A stretch of 64,000 nt of DNA, taken from NCBI RefSeq assembly GCF_013705725.1, contig NZ_CP055481.1:2170001-2234000 (forward strand). Direction: 5' to 3'. This DNA comes from Klebsiella sp. RHBSTW-00484. Lineage in GTDB: Bacteria > Pseudomonadota > Gammaproteobacteria > Enterobacterales > Enterobacteriaceae. Made by a program: the position numbers and the translations under genes. Below the pieces are notes generated by a model. That model made no database searches and was not told the origin of the DNA. It saw only the letters and a program-made list of their open reading frames with translations. How positions within the stretch are numbered: the stretch's first letter is position 1; the number at the start of each line of letters is the position of its first letter. Shown here piece after piece: positions 18,568-27,421 of this stretch.

Positions 18568-19719
18568 ATAGCTGCGCGGAATAGTAGATCACTGAAAGGG
18601 AACTCAGCCCGGATTGTGCGATCTGATCAATCGCCAAACCAACCAAAATCACCAACCGGACTGAGCGATGCCGATCATAGTACCAATACCCCGTGGCGAA
18701 CGACGCCTGATGCAGAAAGCTATTCATAAAACGCGTGATAAAAATCATGCCCGCAGACTCACGGCCATGCTGATGCTTCATCGGGGTGAACGGGTCAGCG
18801 ATGTTGCCAGAACTCTCTGTTGTGCCCGTTCATCCGTTGGTCGCTGGATTAACTGGTTTACGCACTCAGGTATTGAAGGCCTGAAATCCTTACCCGCAGG
18901 GCGCTCCCGACGCTGGCCTTTTGAACATATCTGCACCCTGTTACGTGAGCTGATAAAGCATTCTCCCGGCGATTTTGGTTATCAACGTTCACGCTGGAGC
19001 ACCGAATTACTGGCAATAAAAATCAATGAGATAACCGGTTGCCAGTTACATGCAGGAACCGTTCGCCGCTGGTTGCCATCTGCGGGGCTTGTATGGCGCA
19101 GGGCCGCGCCAACTCTGCGTATCCGTGACCCACATAAAGATGAAAAGATGGCGGTAATCCACAAAGCGCTGGATGAATGCAGCGCAGAGCATCCGGTATT
19201 TTATGAAGATGAAGTGGATATCCACCTTAATCCTAAAATCGGTGCGGACTGGCAGTTGCGCGGACAGCAGAAACGGGTAGTGACGCCGGGGCAGAACGAA
19301 AAATACTATCTGGCCGGCGCACTGCACAGTGGCACGGGTAAAGTCAGCTACGTGGGCGGCAACAGCAAAAGTTCAGCGCTGTTTATCGCTCTGCTGAAGC
19401 ACCTGAAAGCCACTTACCGGCGGGCGAAAACAATCACGCTGATCGTTGATAACTACATTATCCATAAAAGCCGCGAAACACAGCGCTGGTTGAAAGCAAA
19501 TCCCAAGTTCAGGGTAATTTACCAGCCGGTTTACTCGCCGTGGGTGAATCATGTGGAACGGCTATGGCAGGCACTTCATGACACGATAACCCGTAATCAT
19601 CAGTGCCGCTCAATGTGGCAGTTACTGAAAAAGGTCCGCCATTTTATGGAAACCGCCAGCCCATTCCCCGGAGGAAAACATGGTCAGGCAAAAGTGTAGC
19701 GGTATTAGGCGCAGCTATT
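18567..19719 (+). mobile_element. IS630 insertion sequence (1153 bp)
   Basis: The element starts and ends with the perfect terminal inverted repeat AATAGCTGCGC (18567-18577 and 19709-19719). It is flanked by CTA on the left and TAG on the right, the known IS630 pattern of insertion into CTAG with duplication of TA (18565-18566 and 19720-19721). The length of 1153 bp is that of IS630. It carries one transposase gene that appears intact, so the copy may be active. Confidence 0.93.
18668..19699 (+). CDS. IS630 transposase
   Basis: 343-residue DDE transposase of the IS630/Tc1-mariner superfamily. An N-terminal helix-turn-helix region (GERVSDVARTLCCARSSVGR) precedes the catalytic core with acidic residues in VFYEDEVDIHLNP, TLIVDNYIIHKS and WVNHVERLWQALHD. 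Full length, without frameshifts. Confidence 0.93.
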   Translation: MPIIVPIPRGERRLMQKAIHKTRDKNHARRLTAMLMLHRGERVSDVARTLCCARSSVGRWINWFTHSGIEGLKSLPAGRSRRWPFEHICTLLRELIKHSPGDFGYQRSRWSTELLAIKINEITGCQLHAGTVRRWLPSAGLVWRRAAPTLRIRDPHKDEKMAVIHKALDECSAEHPVFYEDEVDIHLNPKIGADWQLRGQQKRVVTPGQNEKYYLAGALHSGTGKVSYVGGNSKSSALFIALLKHLKATYRRAKTITLIVDNYIIHKSRETQRWLKANPKFRVIYQPVYSPWVNHVERLWQALHDTITRNHQCRSMWQLLKKVRHFMETASPFPGGKHGQAKV

Positions 19720-19729
19720 TAGTCTATAC

Positions 19730-19764
19730 GGCGCATTCTCTTTCGAGATATGCGCCATTTTTTA
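19730..19764 (+). terminator. Intrinsic terminator of the ABC transporter operon
   Basis: GGCGCAT (19730-19736) pairs with ATGCGCC (19750-19756), followed by ATTTTTTA. It lies just beyond the IS630 copy; without the insertion it would sit about 10 bases after the ATPase stop, so it is the operon's original terminator. Confidence 0.8.
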
Positions 19765-20139
19765 TATAAAACAGTGAGGGGAAATGTATTTATAGCTATA
19801 AATGTTGTCTTTTAGTGTAAAGATGGTGCTTAGATCTAAAACAGAAATATATACTGCATATAACCAATTTATATAAAATTATAATTCGCATGTATGATTT
19901 AAGGCGAAATAAATCACTATTTATTGTTTTATTTTCCAGATATTCAATAATGTAAACTCAGTTAAACCTTGCATATAGCAAGGAAAAACTGTGTATTGCA
20001 CCTCCAGATCCTCTCCGTAATAGAGTAAACTCGCTGGCGAATAATTCTAAGATGTGGTCTACGTAAGGCGAGTTATCTAAATTACAGCCTGGTTTTCATG
20101 CCGCTCTCATCCAAATGGTTACAATACTCAGGGAACAGG
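19765..20139. other. AT-rich intergenic region upstream of the CadC-like regulator
   Basis: About 375 bases, strongly AT-rich, with no open frame I can support. It should hold the promoter of the regulator/FidL pair. I see no operator I can name. Confidence 0.4.
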
Positions 20140-20937
20140 ATGGAAAAAACATATATCATCAACGGAAAAATTAATTTTATTCCTCAGCGTAGCGTTTTGT
20201 CACTTATTGCTGATGATACGAAGAATGTATCATTAAATATTCCCGTTAGCCGTTGCCTGATGCTCCTTATTCAGCAGGATGGCGCAACGGTTGCTCGTGA
20301 AACCTTTTTTCAGGAAGTATGGATAAAGCATGGCTCACAGGTGACCAGCAATGGTTTTTATCAAAATATTTCTTTATTACGTCGGGCCTTTAAGGAACTG
20401 GGTGTTGACGAAGAAATTATTGTAACGGTGCCCAGAGTCGGCGTCAGGCTGGAGGCAACATTATCCGTAATTGAATCCCAACCAGCTGAGTCAGAAGCCG
20501 CGCCGATTACAGAACCCATCGTAAAGCCCGTGGCAGAGGAGGTCGCTGCTGCGAAGTTTGCAGAAAAAAAGCGGTTACGGCTACGGCGTCCCGCCTTATG
20601 GGGCATCGCAGCATTACTGAGCTGTCTGGTCGTTGGGGTTGTTACCTGGCAAGCTGAATTCGAATCTTATTTGCAAAACTATTTGCCCATTAATGTAAAA
20701 TATTCGCAACAATGTCACTTCTTTGCCAATAGCGATGTGGTTGAGCACAAGCGACATGAACAATTCATCAACCGAAGGGAATTTGAATGTGAAAAATACC
20801 CTTGGGTCTATTTGACACTCTATCCCGGCCAGGCCCGCGTCTCGGTGATAAGCTGCCGTCAGCAATTTAGTCAATGGCGTGATAATCAATGCCTCACCAA
20901 TTATTATATTAAGGAGGTACTGAATGCGCAGAAGTGA
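20140..20937 (+). CDS. CadC/ToxR-like membrane transcriptional regulator
   Basis: 265-residue protein with an N-terminal OmpR/PhoB-type winged helix (about 1-105; ...VSRCLMLLIQQDGATVARET and VPRVGVRLEA), an acidic/Pro-Ala linker (about 110-145), one membrane segment (about 151-170) and a C-terminal periplasmic domain of about 95 residues with several cysteines. This is the layout of ToxR/CadC regulators that bind DNA from the membrane. The start at 20140 has AGGGA upstream and gives the normal N-terminus; an ATG 14 codons earlier lacks a site. It overlaps the FidL-like gene by 14 bases. Signal and targets unknown. Confidence 0.85.
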   Translation: MEKTYIINGKINFIPQRSVLSLIADDTKNVSLNIPVSRCLMLLIQQDGATVARETFFQEVWIKHGSQVTSNGFYQNISLLRRAFKELGVDEEIIVTVPRVGVRLEATLSVIESQPAESEAAPITEPIVKPVAEEVAAAKFAEKKRLRLRRPALWGIAALLSCLVVGVVTWQAEFESYLQNYLPINVKYSQQCHFFANSDVVEHKRHEQFINRREFECEKYPWVYLTLYPGQARVSVISCRQQFSQWRDNQCLTNYYIKEVLNAQK

Positions 20938-21394
20938 AATTAAATGGTTAATAGCAATCATATTTATCTGTGTACTAACGGCATTAGCAATAAAATCCTG
21001 GCAATATTGGCAACGAAATCATTTTCAGTGCAGCGGTGAGTTGAGTTTATTTAGCTCGGGTTTTCAGGGAGATATTTCTGTACGCTACATATTTGATGAT
21101 GAGCGCGGTCTGGCGATCGTCCGTGGGGAAATTACGCCGCCGCAGGGTAAGCCGTTCACTATCAATCAGAACATCTGGTTTAGCTTTACCCGCGATGGTC
21201 AGCACTACTTCCTGCGTTCCGAAACGGTCTCTGCCAGTATCGGTAAGCTTGAGGAAGAAGAGCAGATCAAATCCATTCTGCCGACCTTCTTCATCCAGCC
21301 GCAGGTGCCGTTTTACCTGAATATCCAGCGCTTGAACGAACGTACCCGGCTGCTGTATACCAGCCGGGCACCCTCTTTGCTTTGCGAGACTTGA
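20924..21394 (+). CDS. FidL-like membrane protein
   Basis: 156-residue protein with one N-terminal membrane segment (about 7-27) and an exported C-terminal domain. By context and length it belongs to the FidL-like family that accompanies ToxR/CadC-type regulators in enterobacteria. A perfect AAGGAGG lies just ahead of the start, inside the end of the regulator gene, indicating tight coupling. It may act as partner or sensor for the regulator, as ToxS does for ToxR; that role is inference. Confidence 0.8.
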   Translation: MRRSEIKWLIAIIFICVLTALAIKSWQYWQRNHFQCSGELSLFSSGFQGDISVRYIFDDERGLAIVRGEITPPQGKPFTINQNIWFSFTRDGQHYFLRSETVSASIGKLEEEEQIKSILPTFFIQPQVPFYLNIQRLNERTRLLYTSRAPSLLCET

Positions 21395-21395
21395 A

Positions 21396-22289
21396 TTAAC
21401 GTAACAGCACGCAGTCTGGCGGCAGTCGGCAGCGTAGCGCTGCCGGCAAAATTTCCATGCGGAAGGTTTTGCCGCTCAGCGGCTCGCCATCAAGGTTAAA
21501 CGTCATCTCGTGGGGGGCGGTTATCTCAAACCATGAGGAGACGCCATCGATGATATTCGGCGAGGTTTCCGGGTTTGCCAGGGTACTGAACAGCGCCGGG
21601 ATCAGCTCTTCGCCGGTAAAAATGCGCAGATGCAGCAGGCCGTCGTTGATTAACGCCTCCGGGCAAAGTTGCTGGCCGCCACCGGCCTGGCGTCCGTTAC
21701 CGATACCTATCACCAGCGCATCGCCCTGCCAGTGAAAATTCTCACCGCGGATTTCACAGCGGTCTGGCTTAAGGGTATCCATGCGCATCAGGCCGTGGAT
21801 CAGATAGGAGACGCCACCGAGGGCGGCTTTCAGTTTCTCCGGCGTTTCAGTGGTAATACGGGTGCCGAAACCACCGGTAGCCATATTAATAAATCCGCTC
21901 TGGTCGTTGACTCGCGCAATATCGATAGCCACATCGCGCCCGACAATCGCCAGTTTCAGGGCGCTGGCCAGATCCTGAGGAATGCCGACGCTGGTGGCAA
22001 AGTCGTTCGCCGTACCCAACGGTAAAATCCCCAACGCCATCTTGCCATCGCGCTCGACCAATGCCGTGGCGACCTCGTTGATGGTGCCATCACCGCCGCC
22101 AGCAATGACCGTCTCTACGCCCAGCCCGAGGGCTTCATCGACAAAGCGCACGGCATCACCTTTTTCCCAGGTGACACGGACGTGAATGTCGATACCTTCG
22201 TCGCGCAACAGTTTAACCGCTTCGCGCAGCTGCGGTTCATTGGCGCCTTTGCCATTCAGGATCAGTAAGCTGGCTGGAAATGTTGACAT
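21396..22289 (-). CDS. yegS: Lipid kinase YegS
   Basis: 297-residue diacylglycerol-kinase-family lipid kinase; E. coli YegS phosphorylates phosphatidylglycerol in vitro. Visible motifs are the nucleotide-binding [22 protein letters not shown] and the C-terminal [10 protein letters not shown]. Start chosen at 22289 ([15 protein letters not shown]) with AAGG upstream, which gives the E. coli length; an ATG directly before it is an alternative. Convergent with the FidL-like gene, one base apart. Confidence 0.94.
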   Translation of the reverse strand: MSTFPASLLILNGKGANEPQLREAVKLLRDEGIDIHVRVTWEKGDAVRFVDEALGLGVETVIAGGGDGTINEVATALVERDGKMALGILPLGTANDFATSVGIPQDLASALKLAIVGRDVAIDIARVNDQSGFINMATGGFGTRITTETPEKLKAALGGVSYLIHGLMRMDTLKPDRCEIRGENFHWQGDALVIGIGNGRQAGGGQQLCPEALINDGLLHLRIFTGEELIPALFSTLANPETSPNIIDGVSSWFEITAPHEMTFNLDGEPLSGKTFRMEILPAALRCRLPPDCVLLR

Positions 22290-22364
22290 CATCAAGGGGA
22301 CCTTTATTGCACAGTAATGCATAAAGTGTACCGCATGCAGGAAGCGAAGGCCGGGGAGATAGAT

Positions 22365-22450
22365 AAAAAATAAGCCCGCGTAAGGGAGATTACGCAGGCT
22401 AAGGAGGTGGTTCCTGGTACAGCTAGCATTTATGGGTTATGTTTTTCAGC
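22365..22450 (-). ncRNA. cyaR: CyaR small regulatory RNA
   Basis: The minus strand reads GCTGAAAAACATAACCCATA, then TGCTAGCTGTACCAGGAACC, ACCTCCTTAGCCTGCGTAAT and a terminator hairpin ending in TTATTTTTTAT, essentially the E. coli CyaR (RyeE) sequence. The seed ACCACCTCC, complementary to Shine-Dalgarno sites, is intact; the terminator stem carries compensated changes (GCGTAA...TTACGC). CyaR is an Hfq-dependent sRNA repressing ompX, luxS, nadE and others. It lies downstream of trhP on the same strand, as in E. coli. Confidence 0.95.
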
Positions 22451-22456
22451 GAAATG

Positions 22457-22500
22457 GATGATATCTGCTTTGAACGAAACGGTATGTGATCCGTTTCTAA
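22457..22500 (-). promoter_or_regulatory. cyaR promoter with CRP site
   Basis: On the minus strand a TATCAT -10 box ends 7 bases before the cyaR 5' end. A CRP-like site, TGTGATCCGTTTCTAA on the plus strand (22485-22500), is centred about 42 bases upstream of the start. This is the class II position expected for the cAMP-CRP activation known for cyaR. Confidence 0.7.
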
Positions 22501-22531
22501 TATCTTTACATCGCGAAAAATTAACCCAATT

Positions 22532-22665
22532 TATACCTTAAATAATTCGAGTTGCAGGACAAGGCACTTGTGCCTTGAACAGCGCTTGCGCTGGCCCCGG
22601 AGGGGCGAGGCCACAGGCCGAGTAACGCGGCCAACGCACATGCAACTTGAAGTATGACGGGTATA
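22532..22665. repeat. ERIC-like intergenic palindromic repeat
   Basis: A 134-bp element bounded by TATACC and GGTATA, with ATTCGAGTTGCAGG near one end and GCAACTTGAAGTATGACGGG near the other, the terminal pattern of ERIC-type repeats. The GC-rich core (GCGCTGGCCCCGGAGGGGCG) differs from the canonical ERIC core, so it is a variant. It ends one base from the trhP stop codon, between trhP and cyaR. Confidence 0.65.
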
Positions 22666-22666
22666 A

Positions 22667-24028
22667 CTAGTTACTATGCGGGTTTCTGGTTGTCTGATCC
22701 GTAAAGTTGCGCATCAGCAGTGCATACTGCAGGACCATATCTTCCGGAACAGGCAACCATACTGTGTGACCATCGCCCGGCGCGACCGGCATGATTTCGC
22801 CTTTGCCGTTTTCCATATGTTCGAGCGTAAAGTTGACGTTGCCCTGCGGGGTCATCAGCTCAAGGCTGTCGCCGACGGAGAATTTATTCTTCACCGCCAC
22901 AGCGGCAAGCTGGCCGTTGCGCTCGCCGGTAAATTCACCGACAAACTGTTGGCGCTCGGAGATGGAGTAGCCATATTCGTAATTCTGGTAATCTTCATGA
23001 GTATGGCGACGCAGGAAGCCTTCGGTGTAGCCACGGTGAGCGAGGTTTTCCAGGGTTTCCAGCAGATTGGTATCGAACGGTTTGCCCGCCGCCGCATCGT
23101 CAATGGCTTTGCGGTAAACCTGGGCGGTACGTGCACAGTAGTAATGTGATTTGGTGCGTCCTTCGATTTTCAGCGAGTGGACGCCCATTTGGGTCAGACG
23201 CTCAACGTGGGCAACCGCGCGCAGATCTTTTGAGTTCATGATGTAGGTGCCGTGCTCGTCTTCAAAGGCGGTCATGTACTCGCCCGGACGTTTAGCTTCT
23301 TCAATCATAAAGACCTGGTTGGTCGGCGCGCCAATACCCAGCGTCGGTTCGACGTTCTGCACCGGGATCGGCTCATGCTTATGCACGATATTGCCGACGT
23401 CGTCCTCTTTGCCTTCCTGGACGTTATATTCCCAGCGGCAGGCATTGGTGCAGGTGCCCTGGTTCGGGTCGCGCTTGTTGATATAGCCGGAGAGCAGGCA
23501 GCGGCCGGAGTAGGCCATACACAGCGCACCGTGAACGAAAATTTCGATTTCCATTTCCGGCACCTGGCTGCGAATTTCGGCGATTTCATCCAGCGACAGT
23601 TCGCGGGAGAGGATCACGCGGGTGAGCCCCATTTGCTGCCAGAATTTGACCGTCGCCCAGTTAACGGCGTTAGCCTGTACTGACAGGTGAATAGCCATCT
23701 CGGGGAAGTTTTCCCGCACTAGCATGATTAAACCCGGGTCGGACATAATCAGCGCATCCGGACCCATTTCCACTACCGGCTTCAGATCGCGAATAAACGT
23801 TTTCAGCTTGGCGTTATGCGGCGCAATGTTGACGACCACATAGAATTTTTTGCCCAGCGCATGGGCTTCGTTGATGCCGAGCTGCAGGTTTTCGTGATTG
23901 AATTCGTTATTGCGCACGCGCAGGGAGTAACGCGGTTGGCCCGCATAAACTGCATCTGCGCCGTAAGCGAAAGCGTAACGCATATTTTTCAGCGTTCCCG
24001 CCGGGGAAAGGAGTTCCGGTTTAAACAT
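22667..24028 (-). CDS. trhP: tRNA 5-hydroxyuridine modification protein TrhP (YegQ)
   Basis: 453-residue U32 peptidase-family protein with the E. coli YegQ length and sequence. In E. coli TrhP takes part in prephenate-dependent 5-hydroxyuridine formation at U34 of certain tRNAs. Four cysteines that can hold an Fe-S cluster are C170, C177, C193 and C197 (HGALCMAYSGRC and GTCTNAC). The N-terminus MFKPELLSPAGTLKNMRYAF is typical. Followed on the same strand by the ERIC-like repeat and cyaR. Confidence 0.95.
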   Translation of the reverse strand: MFKPELLSPAGTLKNMRYAFAYGADAVYAGQPRYSLRVRNNEFNHENLQLGINEAHALGKKFYVVVNIAPHNAKLKTFIRDLKPVVEMGPDALIMSDPGLIMLVRENFPEMAIHLSVQANAVNWATVKFWQQMGLTRVILSRELSLDEIAEIRSQVPEMEIEIFVHGALCMAYSGRCLLSGYINKRDPNQGTCTNACRWEYNVQEGKEDDVGNIVHKHEPIPVQNVEPTLGIGAPTNQVFMIEEAKRPGEYMTAFEDEHGTYIMNSKDLRAVAHVERLTQMGVHSLKIEGRTKSHYYCARTAQVYRKAIDDAAAGKPFDTNLLETLENLAHRGYTEGFLRRHTHEDYQNYEYGYSISERQQFVGEFTGERNGQLAAVAVKNKFSVGDSLELMTPQGNVNFTLEHMENGKGEIMPVAPGDGHTVWLPVPEDMVLQYALLMRNFTDQTTRNPHSN

Positions 24029-24121
24029 GATTTTCTCGTTCTGATGACAGGTCAGATTCGCCGCACCCGGTGCGACGAGTTGGGGAGTTCCCCCACATTA
24101 AGGGCGGGCATTGTAGCGCTG

Positions 24122-24132
24122 TGGGGGGGGGG
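24122..24132. repeat. Homopolymer run of ten G
   Basis: Ten consecutive G (24123-24132) in the 119-base gap between trhP and the secreted-protein gene, both leftward. Such runs are prone to slippage; here it lies outside coding sequence, upstream of trhP, and could alter spacing in its promoter region. Confidence 0.6.
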
Positions 24133-24147
24133 AGTAAACCGTCCGGC

Positions 24148-24870
24148 TTAATCAACGCGCAGATAGTGTCCGTCAGCGCTGACGTTCATGCCAAAACCGC
24201 AGTTCATGGGAGTATCGGTGCTAGCGTCGATGGCTTCGGAAGAAAACGCCAGCGAGATATCGCAGTGAATGTAGTCTCCTTCCCGAAGCGCCACGACGCC
24301 TTTGCCATTTTCAAGCAATACCGATTCAGAAAATTCGCCAATATTGGGGCCAACGTAGATCCCCATCATGCCGAAATAATAACCCTGAAAATCAACTTGA
24401 AAGCGCGATGGCTGGGGCAACGTTTTTATGGTCAGTACGTTCCAGGAGGCGCGCCCGGAATAGTTCCAATATTCACCCGCAGCGGAAGCTGGAGGCGGCA
24501 GAGCCGCCAGCTTATCTTTAATAAGCCCCAGATTGTAAATCGACTTGCTATCGTCCGGTCTTATCATCAGCCAGGCGCGGGCTTTACGCCATTGACCTTC
24601 GCGCATCCAGGTCAACGCCACGTTGTTGTAGGCCGTGGCGATGGCGCTGTCGTCAAGGGTGCAGCTTTCGCTCCACGCGGCCTGCTGCTCAAAAGCTTTA
24701 CGCGCTTTGGCATAGTTTTTCGCTTTGTAGAACTGCTCGCCCTGATTGGCCCAGTCCGGGATTTTTGCACAATCAGCCTCGATCTGCTGCTCGGTGATTT
24801 CTGCTCTGGCGGCGGCGCAGAGCAGAAGCAGAGCGTAAAAAGGTAAATATTTCTTTGTATTATCACTCAT
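24148..24870 (-). CDS. Secreted protein with TPR-like region, function unknown
   Basis: 240 residues with an N-terminal signal peptide (MSDNTKKYLPFYALLLLCAA, cleavage near ARA-EITEQ). Residues about 35-105 contain two helix pairs of TPR character (GEQFYKAKNYAKARKAFEQQ and AIATAYNNVALTWMREGQWR), followed by a beta-rich C-terminal domain of about 120 residues with many Gly and aromatic residues. The start has AAGGA 5 bases upstream. I do not recognise the family. It probably resides in the periplasm. Neighbours give no clue. Confidence 0.7.
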   Translation of the reverse strand: MSDNTKKYLPFYALLLLCAAARAEITEQQIEADCAKIPDWANQGEQFYKAKNYAKARKAFEQQAAWSESCTLDDSAIATAYNNVALTWMREGQWRKARAWLMIRPDDSKSIYNLGLIKDKLAALPPPASAAGEYWNYSGRASWNVLTIKTLPQPSRFQVDFQGYYFGMMGIYVGPNIGEFSESVLLENGKGVVALREGDYIHCDISLAFSSEAIDASTDTPMNCGFGMNVSADGHYLRVD

Positions 24871-25018
24871 GGCATTCCTTGCGCAGTTGAGTATTAGAGA
24901 ATATCTGGATGGAATATATCATGACGTCGGATGATTTCTTATTCTTGAGGGTATTCTCAGATTATGGCGTGGGGGAAGGTGGATATTTCCCGGAGGCGAT
25001 GCTGCGCATCTGTCCGGG

Positions 25019-25150
25019 CTACCGGCCCGCAGGCGGCGGTGAACCGGTTGCCTGGTCAGCGCAGCGCCACCGGGAAGACGCTACGCCGATGCATCAGGTC
25101 CGGCACATTTCCCCGGCTACCGGCCCGCAGACGGCGGTGAACCGGTTGCC
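25019..25150. repeat. REP-like repeats with a 34-bp direct duplication
   Basis: A 34-base unit beginning CTACCGGCCCGCAG and ending GTGAACCGGTTGCC occurs at 25019-25052 and again at 25117-25150 with one mismatch (G/A). Surrounding bases form further GC-rich imperfect palindromes (CCCGGAGGCGATGC, TTTCCCCGGCTACC). This is a REP cluster in the 305-base gap after baeR; the unit is related to the repeat at 2030. Confidence 0.75.
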
Positions 25151-25175
25151 GGGGAAATGTCGGGCAGTTGGCTCA

Positions 25176-25898
25176 CTACGCCAGGCGGCAGGCGTCGGCT
25201 TCCCAACGATAGCCTACGCCGTAAACGGCGCGGATAAACGACTGCTCGGCGTCCAGCGACTCCAGCTTGCGACGTAGGTTCTTGATATGGCTATCGATGG
25301 TTCGGTCGGTCACCACGCGGTAATCATCGTACAGATGATTCAACAACTGCTCGCGCGAGAAGACTTTGCCCGGCTCCTGGGAAAGGGTTTTCAGCAGGCG
25401 GAACTCTGCGGGTGTAAGGTCCAGCAGTTTATCGCGCCAGGAGGCCTGGAAGCGGCCTTCGTCAACGATCAGCGGGCTTTGCGCATCCAGCGCCTGCAGA
25501 TCGCGCTGCGGCTTGCAGCGGCGAAGAATGGTCTTCACGCGAGCGACAACTTCACGCGGGCTGTAGGGTTTACAAATATAGTCGTCGGCACCGATTTCCA
25601 GCCCGAGCAGACGGTCGATCTCTTCGATTTTCGCCGTCACCATCACTACCGGAACTTCGGAGAAGCGGCGGATTTCGCGGCATAAGGTGAGTCCGTCGGT
25701 GCCGGGCAGCATCAGATCTAACAGGATCAGATGCGGCGGCGTCTGGCGAACGTACGGTAGAACCTGATCGCCGTGATTAATCAGCGTCGGCGAATAGCCC
25801 GCCGCCTGGAGATAATCGATCAGCAACTGGCCTAGCTTGGGCTCATCTTCCACGATCAGAATGCGTGGTGTGTTTTCATCAACAGGTAATTCAGTCAT
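25176..25898 (-). CDS. baeR: Response regulator BaeR
   Basis: 240-residue OmpR-family response regulator of the envelope-stress system BaeSR. Receiver domain about 12-125 with phospho-acceptor D61 (LLDLMLPG) and acidic pocket VEDEP; DNA-binding winged helix about 140-232 with [15 protein letters not shown]. It activates mdtABCD and other envelope genes. It overlaps baeS by four bases at the end of the mdtABCD-baeSR operon. Confidence 0.96.
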   Translation of the reverse strand: MTELPVDENTPRILIVEDEPKLGQLLIDYLQAAGYSPTLINHGDQVLPYVRQTPPHLILLDLMLPGTDGLTLCREIRRFSEVPVVMVTAKIEEIDRLLGLEIGADDYICKPYSPREVVARVKTILRRCKPQRDLQALDAQSPLIVDEGRFQASWRDKLLDLTPAEFRLLKTLSQEPGKVFSREQLLNHLYDDYRVVTDRTIDSHIKNLRRKLESLDAEQSFIRAVYGVGYRWEADACRLA

Positions 25899-27421
25899 AC
25901 GTCTCTCGATAAATTACGTTCCAGAGGTAACTCTACTTTAATGCTAACCCCGCCCAAAGGCGAATGACCGGCACGCAAAGTGCCACCGTGGGCAGCCACA
26001 ATGTTAAGGCAAATCGCCAGCCCTAAACCAGAGCCGCCGCTGGCACGATTGCGCGACCCTTCGGTACGGTAAAAGCGCTCAACCAGCCTTTCCAACTGCT
26101 CATCGGTTACACCCGGAGCGCTATCGGCAAAGTCGAGAACCAGCATGCGGCCATTTTGGCTGGCGCTAATCTGCAGCCCCCCGCCGCTATCGGTATAGCG
26201 CAGGCTATTTTCCAGCAGGTTATTAAAGAGCTGCATCAGGCGATCCCGGTCGCCGAAAATCGTCGCGCTTTCCGGTAGCGAAACACCGATCGACAGTCCG
26301 CGGCTGGCGAAACGTTCGCGGAACGCGCCAGCGGCGACTTCCAGCAGGTTGATGATATCCACCGAGGTTTTCTGGTAGGAGAGCGCACCTTCATCGGACA
26401 TCGATAGCTGATGTAAATCGTCAACCAGTTTGGTGAGAGTGGCGACCTCGGCCTGTAAAGAGGTGATGGAGTCCGGGGTGAATTTCCTGATGCCGTCCTG
26501 AATCGCTTCCAGCTCGCCGCGCAGCACTGCCAGCGGCGTGCGCAGTTCGTGAGAAATATCAGCCATCAGGTCCCGGCGCATTTGCTGATTGCGCTCCAGG
26601 GTGCTGGCTAACTGGTTAAAATCCTGCGCCAGGCGGCCCAGTTCATCGCTGCTGCTGGCCGTAACACGGGTCGAGAAATCTCCGGCAGCCAGACGATGGG
26701 TGCCCTCGACCAGCCGCTTGACCGGCGCAAGCAGGCCGCGCGCCAGCGGGAAGGTAGCCAGCGCGGCGAGGAGCGTCGCGAGGGCGACAATCAGCCAACT
26801 GGTGCGTTTCTGCTGGCGGTCAAAATTGATATCTGTATTGCGCGTCAGACGTTCAACCGGCGACGCAATCACCGCGCCGACTTCCACGCCGTTAACCATA
26901 ATATTGCGCCGGGTGCCATCTTTCGGTAAGCGTTCGCGCGGCCCTACCAGCACGCGGCCTTTTTGATCGACCACCCAGAACATGGTACGCCAGCCGTGCG
27001 GCGGAATGTCCGGGCCGGGACCTCGATCGCCGCGTGGGCCATCGAGCGGTCGGTCTGGCGCGGCATCCGGCGGCATCTCCCCGGGGCCGGGACCCGGTCC
27101 AGGCTCATCCATTGGCTCAGGTCTCATACCGCGCCCCTGCGGCGAGTGGTCGTCGTTGTCGCGCTCAAACGTTTTCAGCAACTGGAAAATAAACCGGTCA
27201 TTATTGCGCAGGAACTTCCAGCTACCGTGCTGGGCATACTGTTCGCTCAGGGCGTCCCCGAGCATGGTCAGCCGCTGCTCGTTTCCGCGCTTGATATAGT
27301 CGATAAACCCGCGTTCAAAACTGATGCGCACCGCCCAGTGCATGCTGATTAACAGTACGATGCAGGTGGCGAGGATCGCGATAAATAGCTTGCCGGTAAT
27401 GCCGGGACGCCAGAACTTCAA
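25895..27421 (-). CDS. baeS: Sensor histidine kinase BaeS with a Pro/Gly-rich periplasmic insert
   Basis: 508-residue inner-membrane kinase sensing envelope stress, partner of BaeR. Two membrane segments (about 10-30 and 207-230) bracket a periplasmic domain; HAMP follows, then the phosphorylated H291 ([12 protein letters not shown]), and the ATPase boxes [20 protein letters not shown] and GSGLGLAI. It is about 41 residues longer than E. coli BaeS because residues about 93-143 hold a Pro/Gly/Asp-rich stretch ([20 protein letters not shown]) where E. coli has a short PGPGMPPHGW. Overlaps mdtD by four bases. Confidence 0.94.
   Translation of the reverse strand: MKFWRPGITGKLFIAILATCIVLLISMHWAVRISFERGFIDYIKRGNEQRLTMLGDALSEQYAQHGSWKFLRNNDRFIFQLLKTFERDNDDHSPQGRGMRPEPMDEPGPGPGPGEMPPDAAPDRPLDGPRGDRGPGPDIPPHGWRTMFWVVDQKGRVLVGPRERLPKDGTRRNIMVNGVEVGAVIASPVERLTRNTDINFDRQQKRTSWLIVALATLLAALATFPLARGLLAPVKRLVEGTHRLAAGDFSTRVTASSSDELGRLAQDFNQLASTLERNQQMRRDLMADISHELRTPLAVLRGELEAIQDGIRKFTPDSITSLQAEVATLTKLVDDLHQLSMSDEGALSYQKTSVDIINLLEVAAGAFRERFASRGLSIGVSLPESATIFGDRDRLMQLFNNLLENSLRYTDSGGGLQISASQNGRMLVLDFADSAPGVTDEQLERLVERFYRTEGSRNRASGGSGLGLAICLNIVAAHGGTLRAGHSPLGGVSIKVELPLERNLSRDV

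Noticed and set aside
25019..25150. Possible CRISPR repeats
   Set aside because: Only two copies of a GC-rich palindromic unit with a 64-base gap and no cas genes; this is REP-type sequence.
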